DNA of 64,000 nucleotides, from NCBI GenBank assembly GCA_028023455.1, contig JAQFVV010000316.1, positions 124,001 through 188,000 of the forward strand. Direction: 5' to 3'. Shown in pieces: positions 57,285 through 64,000 of this stretch. A model generated the notes under the pieces. That model ran no database searches. It was given only the letters and a program-made list of their open reading frames with translations, and was not told the origin of the DNA. The stretch is from Epiperipatus broadwayi (lineage: Eukaryota > Onychophora > Udeonychophora > Euonychophora > Peripatidae). Every line of letters begins with the position of its first letter. The stretch's first letter is position 1. A program made the translations under genes and the position numbers.

Positions 57285-58110
57285 TTACTTGCTCTTCTGA
57301 GTTAACTGGCTGGTCTCTCAATGTTCACAGATTTTTTGATCTCAGGTTCCCCTCTCATGCTTCCCTTAAATATACTTATATATACTTTTAAAAATTAATG
57401 ATCTTTTGATTTTGTGTTGACTTGGGGTGGATGATGTTTTCTACATCACCCACCCCATCCGTTACAAATGGTTACCTAACTGAGGGCCGATGATGATCAT
57501 GTACTGTGGCAATCATTATAGATGGCTGCCCAATGTATGGCTGATGATCACATATTGGTGATCATCACTTCAAAATTATCAACTTGATCTCAAACCATGA
57601 CTGAGAAAGAAAAAAATATGCATTTTATGCGGAATTAATTTTAAAAATTACTGTGAAATATGTGACAAGAGTATTGATGATGATTATAAATTATAAAATA
57701 GTAATTTTCATGCATGTTTGAGGAGGTTCATGTTTGGAGTTAAATAGAAAATCAATGATTTTGGAGATTGGATTTGAAGTTTGATTGTTGAAGTTTGTTT
57801 AGCTGTATTTTCAGTTTTGATGATGGATGGAGATTTTTGTCATTGGCTTGAGGATGCAATGTTTTCATGCATCTCTGAGGGTGTTCTATCTCCACTATTT
57901 GCTCCAACCTATTTTTTATATTTCATATTGTTTATGATAGGGTAGTTAACATAGTTCTGCCATGATTCCAGCCTCTAAGTCTCCAAAGAAAAGGAGCAAG
58001 GTATAGATTGTATTCCCCAGCCCATAAGACTCAAAAGAAGCAGGGCATAGTTTTGTATTTTCCAGCCCATAAGACTCAAAAGAAGCAGGGCATAGTTTTG
58101 TATTTTCCAG
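57285..58110 (+). repeat. Unclassified dispersed repeat R6, copy 1
   Basis: Shares with 60880-61330 the blocks ctggctggtctctcaatgtt (matching tggctggctgatcactcaatgtt), a gatgatgttttctacatcaccc-type hairpin, caccccatccgttaca, and a Lys/Ser/Pro-coding tail (tctaagtctccaaagaaaagg against aaatctcctcaaaagaaag). It may be the 3' part of a transposon ORF, but no domain is recognised. Confidence 0.5.
57968..58110. repeat. 45-bp minisatellite, ~3 copies
   Basis: Copies starting cagcccataagactcaaaag at 58018 and 58063 are identical over 45 bp. A diverged copy precedes at about 57969. Confidence 0.85.
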
Positions 58111-58652
58111 ACCCTCCATGAAAGAGGGCTTTGCAATAATTTTGCATTATCTTTATCATGGGTTGTAGTAGCCTATAGTGTCTCATTTGAGGTAGCACTC
58201 TTGGTGTTCATGGTGCATTGTGTACTTACAGTCCGGTGGTTGAATTCTTTATCTATCTCAAAATTGCAGATCACTATTCACTCTGTTAATTGTCAAATGT
58301 CTGTCAGATCTCTAAAGACATTAATGAGTACATAGTTTTAGATATGAACTTTGTTTTCATTATATGTAAATTATGTAAATATTGTTAAAAAGGTGTTTCA
58401 TTTCTATTTTCCTTTTCCCTCAGACCGGGGCAATGTAACCAGTTGGGTTACATGGTACACACATAATAATATAGTGTGTGTGTGCATATATGTATATAAA
58501 GAAAAGGAAAAGTAGAAATAAACACAGACAAAAATTATAGTAGATATTTTCTACATTTACTGAAATAGAAATAAATAAATAAATAATAACTCTGATTTAA
58601 AATATTGTTTTATAAATTAAACTTTTAAAAGGTCTGAATAAATATAAATATT

Positions 58653-58685
<33 letters not shown>

Positions 58686-59860
58686 TGATTTTGAAATGTA
58701 AAAACACCATACTTCTTTTTGGAAATTTTTAATTAATTAAACAAAATTTTTATCTATTAGAAATCCCCTAAGTAAAAACATGTATATAGATTCCAAGGGA
58801 TTAGAGAGATAAAAATAAAATTCTGTTTTCGATCAAGGTGTTGTTATCACCTCAGATGATTTTATAAAAAGGGCTGATAAAAAATATCAGTCAGTCTGGA
58901 TAATAGTTTTTTGTAAGAAGGGTCAGCTGCAGAGTTGGTTACAATATTTTGTTGCAGCTTGTTGATGTTTGCAGCAGTTGGTTTTAGCTGACTGTAGAGT
59001 TGACAGAATAGCTACTATGAACTAATATGGCTGAAGGCAGGACAGGAGATTCAGAGCTGCTACTATTTTCCTTCACAGGAGTTTTGATTTACTAGAAGCT
59101 GGGCCACTTCTGAATCAATAGCCTGAAAAAAAGGACAAAATAGCTAGCAGAGTTATACAAAGCTCCTATGAAGATCTAAGGACAGTCCAGTAGCTGCCTT
59201 ATAGTTTACTGCAGAGTTTTAAGTCATGAAGCTAGAGTCACTTCAAATGGATCAACTAGCTGCTTAAATATGTTCTAGAAGACAGCTTGACAATTGCTTG
59301 GACTACAAATGGAATCTCGTGGTATGCCAACAAATTACCTGAACTATATACTTTTACCTGATGATGACAACAAACCTGGACTACATTTTCCTAATGGACC
59401 AAAAGAACCAGCTTGCTGAATAAATAATTACATATATGCTGACGTATCTAAATGCAGGGAACCACAGATAAACACGTTGCGTGTATGTAAAGTGAGTTAT
59501 TTTTTTTTAAATATTCCTTAAAACGACTTATAAAATTATAAATTAATAACTTAAAGCAAAACAAGTAATTAATTTGCTTGAATCAAATGTATTCAAAGAC
59601 GATTTGATATATATTTTTGAAGAAATTGCTTTGATAATTCCTTTTAAAAAAATGACGTTAAAAAAATACATAACTTAAATGCAAGCATAATTTTGTTTGA
59701 ATTAAAATCAAAAAAAAAAAAAGTTGTTAAACTTTCTGAAAGAATTAAGCAACAGGATTCTATACACTTTCAATATTGAATTAATTATGAAAATATAATA
59801 CCAATGCCTGTCAAATAGGACATATATGCAAATTTTGATCATTTGGTTATTGAATATTAA
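58111..59860. other. Spacer with microsatellite, nothing assigned
   Basis: 58880-59420 is more complex (many short agctg and agttg words) but carries no recognisable frame or repeat copy. Confidence 0.35.
58647..58684. repeat. (TTA)n microsatellite
   Basis: About 12 uninterrupted repeats of the trinucleotide. Confidence 0.9.
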
Positions 59861-60015
59861 TTGTATATTATAAATCACGCATCTGTGCGCATATATATGT
59901 AAACCATAGTAATAACATGAATTGTAACTTGTAATTTTGTAAATTAATGTAACAATTTAAATTTTGAATAGTAATTATGTAAGTCACAAATGTAATAATT
60001 ATTTTATGTTTAATT

Positions 60016-60171
60016 GAAATGTCTTCATCATATATTATAAAACGCACGTCTGTGTACGGATATATATATATATATGCATTTATAGAAACTAATTAAGAAA
60101 TGTCTTCATCATATATTATAAAACGCACGTCTGTGTACGGATATATATATGCATTTATAGAAACTAATTAA
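60016..60171. repeat. ~80-bp tandem duplication
   Basis: gaaatgtcttcatcatatat ... aaactaattaa occurs at 60016-60096 and 60097-60171, identical except for the length of a TA run. A diverged form of its centre (aaatcacgcatctgtgcgcatatata) lies near 59872, so the block may come from a dispersed repeat. Confidence 0.85.
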
Positions 60172-60179
60172 GAAATAAT

Positions 60180-60879
60180 GCAGTTAGTTTAATAATTTGA
60201 ATTTTGTTGTAATATTGTAAATTACAGTGTAATGACTTTTATTATTGAATACTTTTCAAAATCAGAACCCTTAGAAGACCATAATCATTTATTTTTTTTT
60301 GTTATTAATAAACTTGTATTTAATTGTTAAAATTGTATTCCATCATCTCTTGGTCACATGCAGTAATAGAGCTTGTGTTCTCTGGGCTAGATTCGTGCAT
60401 GGATAAATGGGGATGTGTACTTAGTGCTTTGGGGCATCCAGAGATAATCAATCATCATCCTGGTTGGCGCAAAAGAAGATACTCTTTAAAGCCCATGCAC
60501 TATCTTTTATTTTACTTTAGTCTTATTAAAAAATTTACATTTATAGTTGGCCAATACAAGTGGCCAGAGCATTGATGATGATCAGCATGTTTTAATGTCC
60601 CAGCATTATTGTTTCAATTTTTGATTATTGTATATTTTAATGGATGGGCACTTAAATGGTGCATCCAAGTTATGTTTAAATAATTGCCCAAGCTGGCAAA
60701 GGCTCAATAGTTAGCCTTGTCTAAAGAAGACCCATTTCCAATCCAGTCACAAGGTTGACTGTTGATGTGTTGTACTGATTTTATACTGATTTGTTTATTT
60801 CCATCAATGATGATGATGGATGGTTATTTCTTTTGAGTAGCACTCATACTATTACTTATACTTACTTTATGATAATGCT
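60180..60879. other. Spacer, possibly upstream part of R6
   Basis: The frame at 60324-60575 has no recognised domain. gatgatgatcagcatg-type words near 60572 resemble sequence in R6 copy 1. Confidence 0.3.
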
Positions 60880-61330
60880 GGTTGATTGATTATGCTTTTA
60901 GTGGCTGGCTGATCACTCAATGTTCTTGGAGATGTTCTAATCTCATATTAATATAAAATATTATATTACTTAAATATACTTTTTGTAAATATTTCATTTT
61001 AAATGGACTGGGAGTGATGATGATTTTTCCATCACCCCAGGTTCACTCTGTTTTTCTTCCACCTCGATACACCCCATCCTGTTACAATACATTAACCAAT
61101 GTGATGATGATGATTTATAATTTAAAATTACAAATATTCCCAAAAGTATTTTATTCGTTTTTCAGTTTCAATAAAAAGAAACTCAAAGGTGCCAAATCTC
61201 CTCAAAAGAAAGTTTACTTTTGAAAAAGTTTTTTAAAGGAACGATTATTATCAATCCATCCCAGCATGTTCCCCAGTGGATTGCATGATTTCTCAGGGCT
61301 GTGGATATTAACTAGCATATGGGTGTAAAA
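60880..61330 (+). repeat. Unclassified dispersed repeat R6/R5, copy 2
   Basis: 61135-61330 is homologous in reverse orientation to 23100-23300. The upstream part is homologous to 57285-58110. Taken together these define one repeat longer than 450 bp. It includes gatgatgatttttccatcacccc and ends near gggtgtaaaaagcatatat. Confidence 0.55.
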
Positions 61331-64000
61331 AGCATATATCTGGATTGAATTACCAACACAAACTAAATGGATTAATAAAAAAATATAATTTGTTCACAAT
61401 GATTAAATAAAACTGTTGCTTATATAATTGCATCTATTAACACAACACAAGTAACAAAAAATATTTTAAGTTTAAGCTATGGTTCTATGATATTTATAAT
61501 GTTAAGACTTTACCATGTTAAACATTGACTCAGTAACTAACCATGGTTTTTTTCAGATACCATTCTTTTAATATTTTATTGTTATTTTCCTTAATTTTTA
61601 TATTCGCCTTCAACACTGGCGATGTTAGACGGAGGAAATTCAGCAGAACTGATGACATTCTATGATATATTATCTATAGGTCTTGAGTAATTTATACAGT
61701 AGTATTTCTTTATGGCATTGGCATTGTAGAGGCATTGCACAAGCTGGTCTTTCCAACTTCAGATTAATTTCTAGATCTGATTGCATTTTCTAGGCATTTT
61801 TGACTGGTGTAGTTTTTGGTTATCTAGCCACCCATGGCAGATGAATTTCTAAATAAATTCATTATACTGATGGCTGCAATTGAAATATTGAAAAATACTT
61901 TAAGAACAGTCAGTAAAATATGGTTTACAGTGAAAAGAGTTTTAATCAGCGATTGTTTCTCTCTTCCATATGGATCATGGCAACACAGCTTCAATAGTAG
62001 ACTGCATTCTAATGCAAAGCAATATGGAATGAACTCCTGGACCTCTGGAGTTAAAATGATAGTAAGAAGTGTTCCTAGTTGATTGTTTCTCACCTATTCA
62101 TACTAAATTAATGTTGTTCAAACAACATTACATCTCATTTGCATTGCTACAACAATATATTTTCTGAAAAGCATCCTGTATTTACTCTCACCAAAACATG
62201 TTGTGGATACACATTTTAGTTCATTATATCATGTTTTTTTATAATTAAGAGAAGAGGAAAAATAGCTCGTCTCTTTCTTTATTTACATTTCATTAATATA
62301 GGAAGAAGAAAAATTCACTGCTGACTTTTAATTCCTTAATTATACCTTCTAAAATGTTGCCAATTTAAAAATTTTATTACTTTTTTCAAATCCACCATCC
62401 AATTTTTTAAAGTTATTTAATTAAACATTTCCATTTGAAAGGCTTAAATTTTTTTTCTAAACTACACAATTCAAAGGTATCAAGAGCATATTTTCTTCCT
62501 TTACAATATAATTTATTATTCTTTTATATATCATAAAGTAAATATTTAATAATAATAATAATGTGCATGAATTAATTTTTCTTTTAACCTTTAGGCAGTT
62601 TACACTTTTATTTCCTAGTAACATACATATTCACATGAGTTTTTATTAAACACATTTTTTTCACTGCTCATTGTAATATATCAATCTGAACTACATCAGA
62701 TTTATTATAGCTACAATAGAAACTAATCCCACTATGAAAGAACTCTTGCAGTTTAAATTAATTCATCATTCAATACTAAGTAACAAAATAAATAAAAAAA
62801 CTAGATACAAGTAACCCAAAAGAACAATGAAGCATCCAATAATATATATACTGATGTCTTTTCATATGACAGAAAGACTTACAAGATGAACAATCATCTA
62901 TGAATTACTGAGGCAGGGCTATCATCTCAATCCATTACCCCGTCAATGGAGCCAAAGAGAATATAGAATCTATATTTTTTTTAGCCTGTATTATTCTTTT
63001 TATTTTTTATGCCTTCAGATTTATAACTAAATTTTCCAACAAAAGAGCTATTATAGGTTAATGAAAAAACTTATTTAGGGTCAACAAAAGCTAAAAGTTA
63101 TCTCTGTTTTCATGGATATAATCTTCACATTTCTATTTTTTATTATAATAACAATTCATGGAAATATTTAATTCAATATATATATTATAATAACAATAAA
63201 AATAATAAATATAACAGCAACTATTATATCCAGTCTTTCAATCCACGGAAGAACTATTGGTTAATTCATTAACTCTCCTCAGACTAAGAGAATGGAACTC
63301 TTGAATGCTGAGTCTGTCTTCAGAATACTCAAATGTTATGTAACTTCCTGAAAATTTTTCATATGACTATTTTACTTTATGCATCTTACTTTGATAGTTA
63401 AAAACCATTTTGACAGCCTAAAAAAATACTTTAATACCCAGAAAATTGTTTTAATGAACTAAATAATACTCTGATGTTGAAAAAATAAAATTACAGAATT
63501 GCAAACTATGCTATATTTTGTTTCAAACCTTGCATACAAACAAATATAGCATATAATAGCTTGTTTTGTTGATAAATATTGTATAATGGCCATCCAGCAT
63601 ATCAAACATGTACTCAAATGTTAAAGATTATTTAAAGTTGTTTTAGATTTAAAATATTATTATTATTAAGAACTTTATGCATGTATCGTATATGCAGAAG
63701 TGAAATATATGAAAGCATTTTGCTTGGATAGGTAAGATGACTTAAATTAAGAAAAAAATTGAAATAATTACATTTTTTTAATATGATTTAAAGAAAATTT
63801 AATTTGATCAGATTTACTGATAACACACAAAAAAATCTACACACAGTAATCAAACGATAATAAGTCTTCAATTTATTACTGTCTTTTAATTACTGACCAA
63901 TTGTATAATTGTAATTTTAAAAAATGTAAAAGATTTGACGAGAGAAAATATAAAGGAGGCCATATTATGGGGGGATTATTTCCTTCATTCATTGTTTTAA
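61331..64000. other. AT-rich spacer to the window end
   Basis: No gene or repeat recognised. The overlapping frames at 61824-62093 are on opposite strands and neither has a motif. Confidence 0.4.

Noticed and set aside
61824-62093. Overlapping frames on both strands
   Set aside because: Neither carries a motif; no promoter, splice or repeat context supports a gene.

Overview
This is a very A+T-rich (roughly 70% or more by eye) stretch of nuclear DNA from a multicellular animal, most likely an invertebrate. The reasons are the long gene-free AT-rich spacers, microsatellites, tRNA-derived SINEs, an RTE-type LINE, a Ty3/gypsy LTR retrotransposon, a mariner and several hAT transposons. The species cannot be named from the sequence; a mollusc or an arthropod would both fit. 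I found no host protein-coding gene, no functional tRNA or rRNA gene and no CRISPR. Every recognisable coding remnant belongs to a mobile element, so the window is intergenic or lies in a very long intron.

Layout. 0-14 kb: AT-rich spacer with tRNA-derived SINEs, two copies of a small palindrome-forming repeat (family F1), a hairpin MITE with a minisatellite core, a mariner (9859-11122) and a hAT-type MITE (13264-13960). 14.2-22.5 kb: a complete but frameshifted Ty3/gypsy element with about 1.7-kb LTRs. 22.6-24 kb: an F1 palindrome and a hairpin element (family M2). 24-31.8 kb: SINEs and unassigned sequence. 31.8-32.8 kb: a 963-bp F1 palindrome. 33-35.3 kb: a decayed gypsy pol on the minus strand. 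35.6-37 kb: a tandem plus inverted element (family F2). 37.5-40.4 kb: a nearly intact RTE LINE. 44.2-45.8 kb: a hAT (SCAND3/ZBED-like) with a SINE inside. 49.7-52.1 kb: a second hAT (DUF4371/ZMYM1-like). 52.7-56.1 kb: several foldback elements, including one that carries a canonical hammerhead core. 57-61.4 kb: unclassified dispersed repeats. The rest is AT-rich spacer.

Main observation. Families F1, F2 and a diverged F2 relative at 55.2 kb each carry a type-I hammerhead ribozyme (HHR) motif: a CTGANGA-like box, stem II, GAAAC, a very short (near-)palindromic stem III, then GTC, enclosed by a stem I with an internal loop. The 55339-55396 copy keeps every invariant core base. In F2, two direct copies have their predicted cleavage sites exactly 400 nt apart. 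In F1, unit junctions imply a tandem or circular template of about 445 nt, and four F1 insertions are flanked by perfect 12-13 bp target-site duplications. F1, F2 and F3 copies combine partial tandem units with head-to-head inverted units. Together this looks like a non-autonomous retroelement superfamily resembling metazoan retrozymes or Penelope-like pLTRs, here in an unusual palindromic form. Two further families (F3, M2) share the tandem-plus-inverted architecture, and one M2 copy shares the 13-bp duplication, but neither has a clear ribozyme.
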